Below the pieces are notes generated by a model that made no database searches, was not told where the DNA came from, and was given only the letters and a program-made list of their open reading frames with translations. Shown one piece after another: positions 25,859-35,470 of a stretch of DNA of 64,000 nucleotides; position 1 is the first letter of the stretch; every line of letters starts with the position of its first letter. Source of the DNA: an uncultured Spirochaetales bacterium (GTDB lineage: Bacteria > Spirochaetota > Spirochaetia > Sphaerochaetales > Sphaerochaetaceae). The DNA lies in assembly GCA_949282255.1 (NCBI GenBank), contig CASDPA010000001.1, positions 230,896 to 294,895 of the forward strand, written 5' to 3'. A program made the position numbers and the translations under genes.

Positions 25859-27196
25859 ATGTATAATCTCGATAGTTTCATGAAGGACCTCGAAAGGAGG
25901 AATCCTTGTGAGCCGGAATTCCTGCAGGCGGTACGTGAAGTCGTCGAATCCGTCCTGGACGTCGTAAATGAAAATCCCCTATATCTTAAAAATAGGATAC
26001 TCGAAAGGATAACTGAACCGGACAGGGTTTTTTCCTTCAAAGTAGAGTGGGAGGATGATGAAGGAAACATCCAGGTCAACAGAGGCTACAGGGTTCAGTT
26101 CAATAATGCTCTCGGCCCATACAAGGGCGGGCTGCGTTTCCATTCCTCTGTCACATTGGGCTCCCTCAAATTCCTTGGATTCGAGCAAACCTTCAAAAAC
26201 AGCCTGACCACTCTTCCTATGGGAGGTGGAAAAGGAGGATCTGATTTCTCTCCAAAGGGAAAAAGTGATGCTGAGATCCTCCGTTTCTGCAGATCCTTCA
26301 TGACGGAATTGCAGAAATATATCGGTCCTGATACCGATGTTCCTGCGGGAGATATCGGGGTAGGGGCAAGAGAGATAGGCTTTTTGTATGGACAGTACAA
26401 ACGGCTCAGAAGCGAAAATACCGGCGTGCTTACAGGCAAAGGCCTTGATTACGGCGGATCTCTCATACGTCCGGAGGCCACGGGGTATGGTACGATGTAT
26501 TTCGCATCCGAGATGCTTAAGGCCCATAACGATACCATGGAAAATAAACGCATCGCGGTCTCGGGCTTTGGAAACGTTGCATGGGGAGCTGTCATGAAGG
26601 CCAGCCAGCTTGGTGCTAAAGTCGTCACAATAAGCGGACCGGATGGATATATAATCGACGAGGAAGGGATCAATACGCCTGAGAAATGGGCATTCATGCT
26701 GCAGCTGAGAGCGAGCAACAATGATGTTGTCGAGCCTTATGCAAAGAGGTTCAAGGCTGAATTTGTTCCAGGGCGCAAGCCTTGGGAAATTCCTGTGGAT
26801 ATGGCTTTCCCATGTGCAATTCAGAACGAGCTTGGCCTAAAAGATGCTGAAATGCTGCATAAAAATGGTGTGAAATACGTTGTCGAAACCTCCAATATGG
26901 GAGCAACGCGGGAAGCGATGGAATATTTTATCAAGCATAGGATGCCATTCGTGCCCGGAAAGGCTGCAAACGCAGGAGGGGTTGCTGTTTCAGGCTTGGA
27001 GATGAGCCAGAATGCAATGCACCTGAGATGGACGGAAGCGGAGGTGGATGAAAAACTCAGGCAGATAATGCACTCCATACATTCGGCTTGCCTTTCAGAG
27101 GGCATGGAAGAGGATGGATACGTGAATTACGTCAAGGGGGCTAATATCGCAGGCTTTAAAAAGGTCGCGGATGCGATGTGCCAGCTTGGATATTGA
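25859..27196 (+). CDS. gdhA: Glutamate dehydrogenase, NADP-type
   Basis: The 445-residue enzyme interconverts 2-oxoglutarate plus ammonia and glutamate. The family blocks are intact: GYRVQFNNALGPYKGGLRFH near residue 78, LPMGGGKGGSDFSPKGKSD near 122 with the catalytic lysine, DVPAGDIGVGAREIGFLYGQ near 160, and the dinucleotide fold VSGFGNVAWGAVM near 235. The length and the 50-kDa hexamer-type sequence fit NADP-dependent biosynthetic GdhA. It offers an ammonia-assimilation route alternative to the synthetase/synthase locus at the left end. GGGAGG precedes the ATG. The operator candidate over the -10 box suggests repression. Confidence 0.95.
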   Translation: MYNLDSFMKDLERRNPCEPEFLQAVREVVESVLDVVNENPLYLKNRILERITEPDRVFSFKVEWEDDEGNIQVNRGYRVQFNNALGPYKGGLRFHSSVTLGSLKFLGFEQTFKNSLTTLPMGGGKGGSDFSPKGKSDAEILRFCRSFMTELQKYIGPDTDVPAGDIGVGAREIGFLYGQYKRLRSENTGVLTGKGLDYGGSLIRPEATGYGTMYFASEMLKAHNDTMENKRIAVSGFGNVAWGAVMKASQLGAKVVTISGPDGYIIDEEGINTPEKWAFMLQLRASNNDVVEPYAKRFKAEFVPGRKPWEIPVDMAFPCAIQNELGLKDAEMLHKNGVKYVVETSNMGATREAMEYFIKHRMPFVPGKAANAGGVAVSGLEMSQNAMHLRWTEAEVDEKLRQIMHSIHSACLSEGMEEDGYVNYVKGANIAGFKKVADAMCQLGY

Positions 27197-27202
27197 ACAA
27201 GG

Positions 27203-27238
27203 AGAGGTCGGAATTGTCTGCTTCCGGCCTCTTTTTTT
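27203..27238 (+). terminator. Intrinsic terminator of gdhA
   Basis: AGAGGTCGGAA (27203-27213) pairs with TTCCGGCCTCT (27222-27232) with one G-U pair, followed by a T run. Confidence 0.92.
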
Positions 27239-27669
27239 GTTTTAAACAAGCACTGCTTTGAGAAATTCTTTCACAAAAAACGAAAAAAAAGCACTATGCA
27301 TGTAATTATTTATTTAATAGTTTATAATGTCTTTTTTTCTTTTTAAAAAGTTTAAGAAAAGAAGGAATATGTCATATGTTACATTAAATATTTAATTTTA
27401 ACGCTTTTCATTTGCTGTGAAAATAATTAACTCTGTGATTTTCTTCAATTCCTGCAAAATGTTTAAATATTTCAAACAATGTTTATACCGGTTCTCATAA
27501 ACCCTTTTCGAAAGTGATCCGGACTGGCTGTATAATACCTATGTTTTTTTCTGTAATTCCTTGCTTTTTAAAGGTTAGGAACGATTTAAAAGTTGAATTA
27601 GTGTTAAAGTTGGGTTAATATTCAAAAAAGAAATACGGCTTTGGTAAAAAAATTAAGGGGAGGGCATTG
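27239..27669 (+). other. AT-rich intergenic region with promoter for the small HTH gene
   Basis: These 431 bases hold no convincing gene. A promoter TTGAAT (27593-27598), 17-nt spacer, TAATAT (27616-27621) would drive the small HTH gene with a leader of about 40 bases. A second TATAAT at 27531-27536 has only a poor -35 (TTCGAA, 18-nt spacing). The left half is unusually A/T-rich, with T and A runs around 27330-27360. Confidence 0.5.
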
Positions 27670-27864
27670 ATGTATCGAACGGTCAGAGAAGTCGCCGAAG
27701 AATTCAATGTATCGGTAGCATCCATTTCTGCAAAGTTGAAAAAGAAGGGATTGAAGAAAACCGCAGGACTCTACAGAATCGATGATGAGACATATGAATG
27801 GCTGAAATCAAGGAAAGGCAAAGTAGGAAGGCCTTGGAATACGGACATTTATAATTCAAAATGA
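27670..27864 (+). CDS. Small helix-turn-helix DNA-binding protein
   Basis: The 64-residue protein starts with a helix-turn-helix typical of MerR/excisionase-like folds (TVREVAEEFNVSVASISAKL at residues 4-23). It continues with YRIDDETYEWLKSR and ends in a basic tail KGKVGRPWNTD that has a GRP core like an AT-hook. AGGGGAGGG lies 5 bases before the ATG, a very strong ribosome site. No integrase is nearby, so an excisionase role is not supported; a small chromosomal regulator is more likely. Target unknown. Confidence 0.72.
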   Translation: MYRTVREVAEEFNVSVASISAKLKKKGLKKTAGLYRIDDETYEWLKSRKGKVGRPWNTDIYNSK

Positions 27865-27929
27865 TTTCCGGACTGCGGACCTTGCGCCAGTCGGAAAGGA
27901 TTGCTTCAGGATTTACTTTCAATGAAAAA

Positions 27930-27952
27930 CGGGGATGTGTTACGCATCCCCG
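27930..27952. terminator. Bidirectional terminator between small HTH gene and S9 peptidase
   Basis: CGGGGATG (27930-27937) pairs with the CATCCCCG at 27945-27952 across a short loop. T-rich sequence follows on plus (ATATTTTTC) and on minus (TTTTTC), so it can serve both convergent genes. Confidence 0.85.
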
Positions 27953-27994
27953 ATATTTTTCATACCTCTTGAGGCGAAAAGCTGTGTCTGGCTG

Positions 27995-29896
27995 TCACTT
28001 GAGGTATTTGTCCATCCACTTGGTTATTTCTTCCAGCCTTTTGATTCTGTTCAAAGGTTTTCCTGAACGGCTCAGTTCATGGTTCTCTCCATGAAAGAGT
28101 ATGAGCTTTGAAGGAATGCGCTTTTCCTTCAGCACGGCAAAAAGCTGGTATGCCTGTTCGACAGGGCATCTGTAATCCTCATCGGAGTGCAGGATCAAAG
28201 TGGGTGTTTTCCCATTCTTTATGATTCCTGAAAGCGGACTTTGTTCAAGAAGAGGGGCAAAGTCACTTTTTAGTAAAGCCGCTTTGCATTCGTCATCGAC
28301 GAAAAAGGATCCTATGTCGCTGGTTCCCCACATGCTCATCCAGTTGGAAATGCTCCGTTGGGTTGCTATCGCTTTGAACCTGTTTGTATGCCCGAGAATC
28401 CAATTGCTCATGAATCCGCCATATGATCCGCCGGTTGCTCCCATTCTGGAGCTGTCGATGGCTGGATATTTCGCGAGAACTGCGTCAACAAATGCCATTA
28501 TATCGGAAAAATCTATTGTTCCGTATTTACCCCTGATATCTGCAAAATCATCTCCCCTTCCGTCGGAGCCTCTGGGGTTTGTGAACATTACGAAATATCC
28601 ATGAGCGGCCCAGTATTGCATCTCATGGAAATAGGTCTCCCCGTATACTGTTTTCGGTCCGCCGTGGATATCCAGGATTGCGGGGTAGGTCTTTCCCTCT
28701 TCGTATCCAACAGGTTTTATGACCCATCCATAAAGTGTGATTCCATCATTCTCAAATTTGAGAAGCTCACATTTGGATATCGTTTTTTCTGCAAAGAACG
28801 GCATGTTGATTTCTGAGGCACATTCGCCGTCAAGATAGATTTCCTGCAGTAGGCCGTCCCTCATTTCGACGGAGGCTATGTGTCCATCCTCCAGTGTGAA
28901 GGAATCCACAGAACCTTCCCTGAGTGGAGGAATGAAGATTTTTCCATTTTTATCGATGGAGCAGATGGAGCTGTGGTGGAGAAGGGTTGTAGTGAAGAAA
29001 TACCTGCCGTCATATACTGCATCGGTATTTCCGCCGCCAAGCCTGCAGTCGGAACCTACCGAGGATCTTACCGCTTCTCCCCATCTGCGGAAAAGGACCA
29101 TTTTTCCGTCTTCAATCTTATAGAAATCCGGATTCTGGTTAAGCCCATGGGCCTTCATGTCTGTGGCCACGGCCAGTACGAAGGAGTCAAGATAAACGGC
29201 TCTTTCGATCTGCCAGCCGTTTTTAAGCATTATTGCTCTTACCTTCTTGCTTGGTATGTCTATTTCATATACGTTGTCGGAAAAAACGACATGATCCTTC
29301 CATTTCGCTCCGGTAATCAGTATTTTGGTCCTGTCTTCCGATAGGAAATAGGAGCTGACCTTGAAGGCTCGGGGAGAGATTGGGGAAAACACGTTCTGCT
29401 TTATGTCATATAGTGCAAGACGGGCTGTTTCCCTGCTGATGAAGCCTCCTCCGTTTTCACAAAATGGATAGGCTTCAAGCTCATGCCATCCGCAATCCCC
29501 GGTCTTGAAGTTGTCGATATAATGCACAAGAAGGGTGTTTTCATCGAGCAGCTGGAAACTCTTCACCTTTTGCTTTAAGGAAAAAACCTTTTCCGCCTCT
29601 CCCTGTTCTGTTTCGATTCTAAAAAAATCAGTATCCTGGTTTTTATCTTTCCCCTTTTCCTTTTCTCTTGAGGATGTGAATAGTATCCCGTCTCCAAAAG
29701 AAGTGAATGCTGAGACTTTTTTGCATGTGGTCAGCCTTTTTACACTTCCATCCTTTTTCATCAGCATCAGGTCGCTGCTGTAGCAATTGTTTTTTTCATC
29801 TGCAGTTTTGGAAATGAAAACGACATCCTCTTTGATAAAACTTGGGGAAGATAGGAAATGATAGGTAAGAAAGTCTTTGAGTTTTACTGTATCCAT
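27995..29896 (-). CDS. S9 family serine peptidase (acylaminoacyl-peptidase type)
   Basis: The 633-residue cytosolic enzyme has an N-terminal beta-propeller region of about 370 residues and a C-terminal alpha/beta hydrolase domain. The catalytic serine is in ATGGSYGGFMSNWILGH near residue 487, the aspartate in LHSDEDYRCPVEQA near 568 and the histidine in FHGENHELSRSGKP near 600. NPRGSDGRGDDFADIRGKYG near 445 is typical of the family. It should cleave short peptides, releasing acylated or free N-terminal residues. There is no signal peptide. The ATG at 29896 has AGGAG at 7-8 bases. It lies 54 bases after the damaged epimerase gene on the same strand and may be cotranscribed. Confidence 0.92.
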   Translation of the reverse strand: MDTVKLKDFLTYHFLSSPSFIKEDVVFISKTADEKNNCYSSDLMLMKKDGSVKRLTTCKKVSAFTSFGDGILFTSSREKEKGKDKNQDTDFFRIETEQGEAEKVFSLKQKVKSFQLLDENTLLVHYIDNFKTGDCGWHELEAYPFCENGGGFISRETARLALYDIKQNVFSPISPRAFKVSSYFLSEDRTKILITGAKWKDHVVFSDNVYEIDIPSKKVRAIMLKNGWQIERAVYLDSFVLAVATDMKAHGLNQNPDFYKIEDGKMVLFRRWGEAVRSSVGSDCRLGGGNTDAVYDGRYFFTTTLLHHSSICSIDKNGKIFIPPLREGSVDSFTLEDGHIASVEMRDGLLQEIYLDGECASEINMPFFAEKTISKCELLKFENDGITLYGWVIKPVGYEEGKTYPAILDIHGGPKTVYGETYFHEMQYWAAHGYFVMFTNPRGSDGRGDDFADIRGKYGTIDFSDIMAFVDAVLAKYPAIDSSRMGATGGSYGGFMSNWILGHTNRFKAIATQRSISNWMSMWGTSDIGSFFVDDECKAALLKSDFAPLLEQSPLSGIIKNGKTPTLILHSDEDYRCPVEQAYQLFAVLKEKRIPSKLILFHGENHELSRSGKPLNRIKRLEEITKWMDKYLK

Positions 29897-29950
29897 GGCT
29901 GTCTCCTGTTTCAAAATGGTATGTCCTATGTATGGGAAAAACAAGGAAAA

Positions 29951-30985
29951 TCAGACTATCGCATTTATTTCTTTCCTTTGCTGCATCTTTCTTTTCTTTT
30001 GCGGAAGCCTCCCGTTCAGATAGAAGAACATGTCATATACCGTTTCTTTGATATCCCTTGGGGAATATCCGAGCTCCCTGGTGGCCTTGTCATGGGAAAA
30101 AAGCACTTTGTTCGAAATCGTATGCAGGCTGTATCTTGTATAAAGAGGCCTCTTTCCTGTTATTTTTGAGCAAAGAAGGAGGAAAGGATAGCATATTTTT
30201 GCAAAAGAGATCGGAAGGTAGATCGTATTCCTTTTCCCCGATGCCCTTGCAAGATAAAAGAGATATTCCCGTATTGTCACATATCTGTTCGAAAGAATAT
30301 AGCATTCTCCTCTGCTGCCTTTTTGCAATGCCGCCAAAGCACCTTTCGCCACATCCCTGACATCCACCATGTCATAGCCGCCGTTCACTCCAAGCGGCAG
30401 CCTACCCAAAAGGAACAAACGGGCCACCTGCACAAGATGGTTTTTCCCATCATCTCCCAATCCGATGATTCCCGATGGATGCACGCAAACGGCATCAAAT
30501 CCGTTTTTGAAGCCTTCAGTACAAGGGCTGTAGCAGCTTTTGTTTTTGCATATTCCCCATGAACCGCATCCGGTGAGAATTCCTTTGCCTCGATTTGTAC
30601 GGATATATCCCTTCTTTTCGGTATCGCATGTACGCTGCTTATGTAGAGAAGTCTTTTTATTTTATGTTTTTTGCATAATTTTTATGATGTTTTTGGTTCC
30701 TTCGACATTTACCATGTGAAGTCTTGCATCACCTTTGTCCTGGATACTGATCACCCCTGCTGCATGGATGCAGTATGTTTCAAGATATTCGCTTCCTTCG
30801 AAAAAGGCTTTTAAACTGTCCGGCTTCGTGATATCACCCAAGAAATATTTAACGTAAGGTCTTTCCTGCTCTTTTTCCAGGTTTTCAACAAGCCTTCTTA
30901 CTGGGTGCTTGCAATTTTTGAGAATGGAAACGATTCCCGATCCGATATGCCCGGCGGCCCCTGTGACTAAGAAAAGCTTATCCAT
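29951..30985 (-). pseudogene. NAD-dependent epimerase/dehydratase disrupted by two frameshifts
   Basis: The N-terminal Rossmann part (MDKLFLVTGAAGHIGSGIV) begins at 30985 after AAGGAGG and runs into a stop at 30662. Reading continues one frame over as HKIKRLLYISSVHAIP and HGEYAKTKAATALV, which includes the YxxxK catalytic motif. It then shifts again near 30510 into FKNGFDAVCVHPSGIIGLG and runs in frame to 29951. The first shift is explained by one extra base in an A6 run (30667-30672), the second by one lost base near 30508-30514. Restored, the protein would be about 345 residues, normal for an extended short-chain dehydrogenase acting on a nucleotide sugar or dihydroflavonol-like substrate. 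A sequencing error is possible at the homopolymer. Confidence 0.82.
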
Positions 30986-31072
30986 CGATTCCTCCTTGTA
31001 TGATATTCCTCCATTGCCTATAATATCGACATAATGTTGGATTATAAACAATTAGTTTTTAAACAAACGTTG

Positions 31073-31083
31073 TGTATTATACA
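31073..31083. promoter_or_regulatory. Palindrome between TetR regulator and epimerase (operator candidate)
   Basis: TGTATTATACA is a near-perfect inverted repeat centred in the divergent region. It is flanked by imperfect inverted copies AACAAACGTTG and CAGCGTTGTT. The position suits autoregulation by the TetR-family protein encoded at 31149. Confidence 0.4.
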
Positions 31084-31148
31084 GCAGCGTTGTTTTATGT
31101 CGGACCCAACACATTGAAATATGTTTTTTTATGAAGGTAGGAGTGGAT

Positions 31149-31700
31149 ATGGACGAAAACAGAAGAGTAAAGCTTACAAAGAAAATGATAAAGGAAGCGC
31201 TTACCGCGCTGATGTGTGAAAAGGGATTCGCCAAGATAAGCGTCAAGGAGCTTTGTGAGAAAGCCGATGTGAACAGGTCTACTTTCTATGCATATTACAG
31301 GGATACATCTGCTGTGATAAGGGATATGGAGGAGGATATTTTGATGCAGCTTCCCGATCTGGGCTCTACCGATCTTGAGGAATTCAATTCTAAAATTTTT
31401 TCCTTGTTCGAATACATAAGGGTAAACAGCAGGGTGTTTTACGTCATGATGTTCAACAGCAGCAGTTCCCAGTTCTGTAAAAAACTCATGGATGCGATCC
31501 TGCAGAAATATGAGGGGCTTTCGACGATCAAGGATGAAAGGGTGTCCAGAATGAGCTATATTTTTTGTGCCAACGGGATTGTTGGTCTTGTAAAGGATTG
31601 GATTGAAAGCGGATTCTGCCTTGACACAGGTAATTTCACCAAAATAGCAATGGGGCTGGCTTTGCGTTCGACAAGCCTTGAAACAGAGTTTCATTTTTAA
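31149..31700 (+). CDS. TetR family transcriptional regulator
   Basis: The 183-residue protein has a TetR helix-turn-helix (KISVKELCEKADVNRSTFYA near residue 33, followed by YYRDTSAVIRDME) and an all-helical ligand domain. The ATG at 31149 is preferred because TAGGAG lies 5 bases upstream; an earlier ATG at 31131 has no site. It is divergent from the damaged epimerase gene, and its likely targets are the intergenic palindromes and that gene. The ligand cannot be predicted. Confidence 0.87.
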   Translation: MDENRRVKLTKKMIKEALTALMCEKGFAKISVKELCEKADVNRSTFYAYYRDTSAVIRDMEEDILMQLPDLGSTDLEEFNSKIFSLFEYIRVNSRVFYVMMFNSSSSQFCKKLMDAILQKYEGLSTIKDERVSRMSYIFCANGIVGLVKDWIESGFCLDTGNFTKIAMGLALRSTSLETEFHF

Positions 31701-31813
31701 GGTTTCAGCATAAAAACTTGTTGTAAAGAGTTGTAACTTGTTTTATTCTGAATAATGACATCATCGTGGCTTTTTGTGCCATGACAAATCATATTATTGG
31801 AGCGTAACTAAAA

Positions 31814-34800
31814 ATGGCAGACAAAAAAATGGTTACAATCGACGGAAACACCGCTGCGGCGCATATAGCATATGCTTTCAGCGACGTTGCCGCCATCTAC
31901 CCGATCACTCCGTCCTCTCCGATGGGCGAGTACGCGGAGCAGTGGTCCTCGACCGGACGTGAGAACCTCTGGGGAAAGAAGGTTGACATCATGGAGATGC
32001 AGTCCGAGGCAGGTGCGGCAGGTGCGGTACACGGTGCTCTTGCAGCCGGTGCTCTCACAACAACGTTCACCGCTTCCCAGGGTCTTTTGCTCATGATCCC
32101 GAACATGTATAAGATCGCAGGAGAGATGATCCCGACGGTTTTCCATGTTTCTGCAAGAAGCCTTGCAGCGCAGTCCCTTTCAATTTTCGGAGACCACTCC
32201 GACGTCATGGCATGTAGGAATACCGGCTTTGCAATGACTTGTGCATCCAGCATCCAGGAAACAATGGATATCGCTCTTGTTGCACATCTGGCAACTCTTG
32301 AGTCCCAGGTTCCTTTCCTCAACTTCTTCGATGGATTCAGAACTTCTCATGAAATCCAGAAGGTCGAGGAGATTTCCTATGAGGATATCAAGACTCTTGT
32401 GGATGAAAAGTATATCGAGCGCTTCAGGAACAGAGCACAGCGCCCTGAGCACCCGAAGACAAAGGTTGCGGCTCAGAACGAAGATGTTTACTTCCAGGGA
32501 AGGGAAACGGTCAACAAGTATTATGATGCCGTTCCTGCAATCGTTCAGAAGTATATGGACAAGGTTGCCGCCCTCACCGGAAGGCAGTATCATCTCTTTG
32601 ACTATGTTGGAGCCCCGGATGCTACCGATGTTGTGATCGTCATGGGTTCTGCAGCAGACACATTCGAATGGGTTGTCGACTATATCAATGCAAAGGGTGG
32701 GAAGGTAGGCCTCGTCAAAGTAAGGCTTTACAGACCGTTCAGCGCAAAAGATCTTGTTGCAGCTCTTCCGAAGACAGTCAATAAGATTGCGGTTCTTGAT
32801 AGGACAAAGGAGCCGGGTGCAATCGGCGATCCTCTCTATCTTGATGTTGTTGCCGCTCTTGATCTCGAGCAGAGAAAGGGCATCAAGGTGATCGGAGGCC
32901 GCTATGGTCTTTCCTCAAAGGATTTCACTCCGACACATGCAAAGGCTGTTTATGACTTCCTTGCATCAAAGGATGCTTTCCATAACTTCACAGTCGGCAT
33001 CAATGATGATGTGACACACAGAAGCATTCCTGTTGGAGCTCCTATCGATGTCACTCCGAAAGGGGTTGTTTCCTGCATGTTCTGGGGTCTTGGATCCGAT
33101 GGAACAGTCGGTGCGAACAAGAACTCCATCAAGATCATCGGAGACAACACCGATCAGAACGCACAGGCTTATTTCGCTTACGACTCCAAGAAGAGCGGTG
33201 GTATCACAATCAGCCACCTCAGATTTGGAAAGGGCAAGCTCGATATGCCATGGCTCATCGACCATGCGGATTTCGTGGCATGCCACAACCCGGCATATAT
33301 CGGAAGATACGACATGCTTTCAGCCCTCAAGCCGAACGGCGTGTTCCTCCTGAACTCCCAGATTCCTTCAGACCAGGTGTTCGAGCACCTCACAAAGAAG
33401 GAACAGGAACAGATAATCAACAAGCATATCCGCTTCTACAATATCAATGCTCTTGAGATTGCCCAGAAGGCAGGTCTTGGCAACAGGATCAATACCGTCA
33501 TGCAGGCTGCATTCTTCAAGATCAGCGCAATCCTTCCAGAGGATGAGGCTATCGCATTGATCAAGAAGTACATCAAGAAGACCTTCCTCAAGAAGGGTGA
33601 GGATGTTGTAAACAAGAACTGGGCCGCTGTTGATGGCGCATCCGCAGCTCTTGTGGAAGTCAAGGTTCCCGAGAAGATCACAAAGAGCTATGAGCCTAAG
33701 AGGCTTATTCCGGATGATGCGGATGATTTCACAAAGAACATCATCGAGCCTATCATGCATCAGCAGGGCAACGGGATTCCTGTATCCCACATGTCTTTCG
33801 ATGGAACTCTTCCAACCGGGACTGCAAAGCTTGAGAAGAGAGGCGTTGCCGCATTCGTTCCTCACTGGGACAGCACAAAGTGTATCCAGTGTAACCAGTG
33901 TGTACAGTCCTGTCCTCATGCCGCCATCAGGGCAAAGCAGATTCTTCCTGCCGACCTCAAGGATGCTCCGAGCACATTCCATGTGATCAAGAGCAATACC
34001 AAGAACGACAGGGATCTCCAGTTCAAGATCCAGGTTTATCCTGAGGACTGCCAGGGCTGCGGTGTATGTGTCGAAGCATGTCCTGCAAAGGAGAAGGCGC
34101 TTTCTTTGAGCCCGATCCAGACAGAAAGGGATCTTGGAGAAACCATCAATTCCGAGTTCTTTGAAGCTCTTACATATGACAACCTCGACGGACTCAACAT
34201 GTCTACAGTCAAGGGCCTCCAGTTCAAGCAGCCTCTGTTCGAATTCAGCGGCGCCTGCGCAGGCTGTGGTGAGACACCTTATGTAAAGATGCTCAGCCAG
34301 ATCTGTGGAGAGAGAGCGGTTATTGCAAACGCTACCGGCTGTTCTTCAATCTACAGCGGAACCTTCCCGACAATCCCGTATACAAAGAGAGCTGACGGAA
34401 GAGGACCGGCATGGGGCAACTCACTGTTTGAAGATAACGCAGAATATGGTCTTGGAATGAGGCTTGCTGTCGATTCCAACAGGAACCTTCTGAAGATCAA
34501 GGCTGACGATCTCATTGCAAAGGGATGCTCTGCCGAGCTCAAGGCTGCAATTGAGAAGTGCTATGGTCTTTGGGACAGCGACGGCGAGGATGCCATCCAG
34601 GCTCAGAAGGAACTCCAGGCCGTGCTTGCAAACGAGAAGGAAACAGCTGAAAACGCTGCTTCTCTTGCAAAGGTCAGAGAGCTTCAGGATTACTTTACAG
34701 ACAAGGCGGTCATCATTATCGGTGGTGACGGATGGGCATATGATATCGGATACGGTGGTGTGGACCATGTCGTTGCATCCGGCAAGAATGTCACCATCCT

Positions 34801-35353
34801 TGTTCTTGATACAGAGGTTTATTCCAACACTGGTGGACAGGCTTCCAAGTCGACCCCGATTGCTGCTGTTGCCAAGTTTGCAAACGCAGGAAAGCAGGTC
34901 GGAAAGAAGAACATGGGCTTCATGTGCATGAGCTACGGTCATGTATATGTCGCATCCTGTGCTCTTGGATACAACAGGCAGCAGGCTCAGAAGTGTCTCC
35001 AGGAAGCTGTCGCATACAAGGGACCATCAATCGTGTTCTGTTATGCACCTTGTATCAACCACGGCATCAATATGAGATACTCGCAGGTTGAGGCCAAGAA
35101 GGCTGTCGAAGCTGGTTACTGGCCGCTCTACCGCTTCAATCCGAACGGAGAGGAAGGCAAGAAGTTTACTTGGGAAACCAAGCCGGCTACAGCTGATTAT
35201 GAGACCTTTATCAAGGGAGAAGTCAGGTACTCATCCCTTTACAAGACCAACCCCGAGCACGCCGACGAGCTCTTTGCAAAGGCTGCAGAGGATGCAAAGG
35301 AGCGTCTTGCATTCTACGAGAGATGTGGACAGGTCATGGGAGAAATCCTCTGA
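31814..35353 (+). CDS. nifJ: Pyruvate:ferredoxin (flavodoxin) oxidoreductase, single chain
   Basis: The 1179-residue homodimeric-type enzyme converts pyruvate and CoA to acetyl-CoA, CO2 and reduced ferredoxin. The N-terminal domain has AYAFSDVAAIYPITPSSPMG. Two 4Fe-4S clusters are bound by CIQCNQCVQSCPHAA near residue 690 and CQGCGVCVEACPAKEKA near 747. A further proximal cluster is suggested by CAGCGETPYVK near 815 and later cysteines. The thiamine diphosphate site is GGDGWAYDIGYGGVDHVV near 970 with DTEVYSNTGGQASK. It is the energy-metabolism core of an anaerobe. GGAG lies 11 bases before the ATG, and codon use is noticeably restricted (AAG, GTT, CTC), suggesting high expression. Confidence 0.97.
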   Translation: MADKKMVTIDGNTAAAHIAYAFSDVAAIYPITPSSPMGEYAEQWSSTGRENLWGKKVDIMEMQSEAGAAGAVHGALAAGALTTTFTASQGLLLMIPNMYKIAGEMIPTVFHVSARSLAAQSLSIFGDHSDVMACRNTGFAMTCASSIQETMDIALVAHLATLESQVPFLNFFDGFRTSHEIQKVEEISYEDIKTLVDEKYIERFRNRAQRPEHPKTKVAAQNEDVYFQGRETVNKYYDAVPAIVQKYMDKVAALTGRQYHLFDYVGAPDATDVVIVMGSAADTFEWVVDYINAKGGKVGLVKVRLYRPFSAKDLVAALPKTVNKIAVLDRTKEPGAIGDPLYLDVVAALDLEQRKGIKVIGGRYGLSSKDFTPTHAKAVYDFLASKDAFHNFTVGINDDVTHRSIPVGAPIDVTPKGVVSCMFWGLGSDGTVGANKNSIKIIGDNTDQNAQAYFAYDSKKSGGITISHLRFGKGKLDMPWLIDHADFVACHNPAYIGRYDMLSALKPNGVFLLNSQIPSDQVFEHLTKKEQEQIINKHIRFYNINALEIAQKAGLGNRINTVMQAAFFKISAILPEDEAIALIKKYIKKTFLKKGEDVVNKNWAAVDGASAALVEVKVPEKITKSYEPKRLIPDDADDFTKNIIEPIMHQQGNGIPVSHMSFDGTLPTGTAKLEKRGVAAFVPHWDSTKCIQCNQCVQSCPHAAIRAKQILPADLKDAPSTFHVIKSNTKNDRDLQFKIQVYPEDCQGCGVCVEACPAKEKALSLSPIQTERDLGETINSEFFEALTYDNLDGLNMSTVKGLQFKQPLFEFSGACAGCGETPYVKMLSQICGERAVIANATGCSSIYSGTFPTIPYTKRADGRGPAWGNSLFEDNAEYGLGMRLAVDSNRNLLKIKADDLIAKGCSAELKAAIEKCYGLWDSDGEDAIQAQKELQAVLANEKETAENAASLAKVRELQDYFTDKAVIIIGGDGWAYDIGYGGVDHVVASGKNVTILVLDTEVYSNTGGQASKSTPIAAVAKFANAGKQVGKKNMGFMCMSYGHVYVASCALGYNRQQAQKCLQEAVAYKGPSIVFCYAPCINHGINMRYSQVEAKKAVEAGYWPLYRFNPNGEEGKKFTWETKPATADYETFIKGEVRYSSLYKTNPEHADELFAKAAEDAKERLAFYERCGQVMGEIL

Positions 35354-35374
35354 TAGTCTGCATATGGCAAAACA

Positions 35375-35406
35375 ATGGGGGACGGAAACGTCCTCCATTT
35401 TTTTAT
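35375..35406 (+). terminator. Intrinsic terminator of pyruvate:ferredoxin oxidoreductase gene
   Basis: ATGGGGGACG (35375-35384) pairs with CGTCCTCCAT (35389-35398) around a GAAA loop, followed by seven or more T. Confidence 0.92.
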
Positions 35407-35470
35407 CTCTTTCAGTTTGTACCACTGTTAAAAAACGTTCCTTTTGCTATCATGTTGCTGGGGGCTTTAT

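Noticed and set aside
27541..27618. A 25-codon frame starting four bases after TATAAT
   Set aside because: The spacing is shorter than in the other leaderless cases, the peptide has no recognisable feature and the -35 is poor.
31872..33986. Several long open frames on both strands inside the pyruvate:ferredoxin oxidoreductase gene
   Set aside because: They arise from the restricted codon use of a highly expressed gene; none has a ribosome site or known motif.
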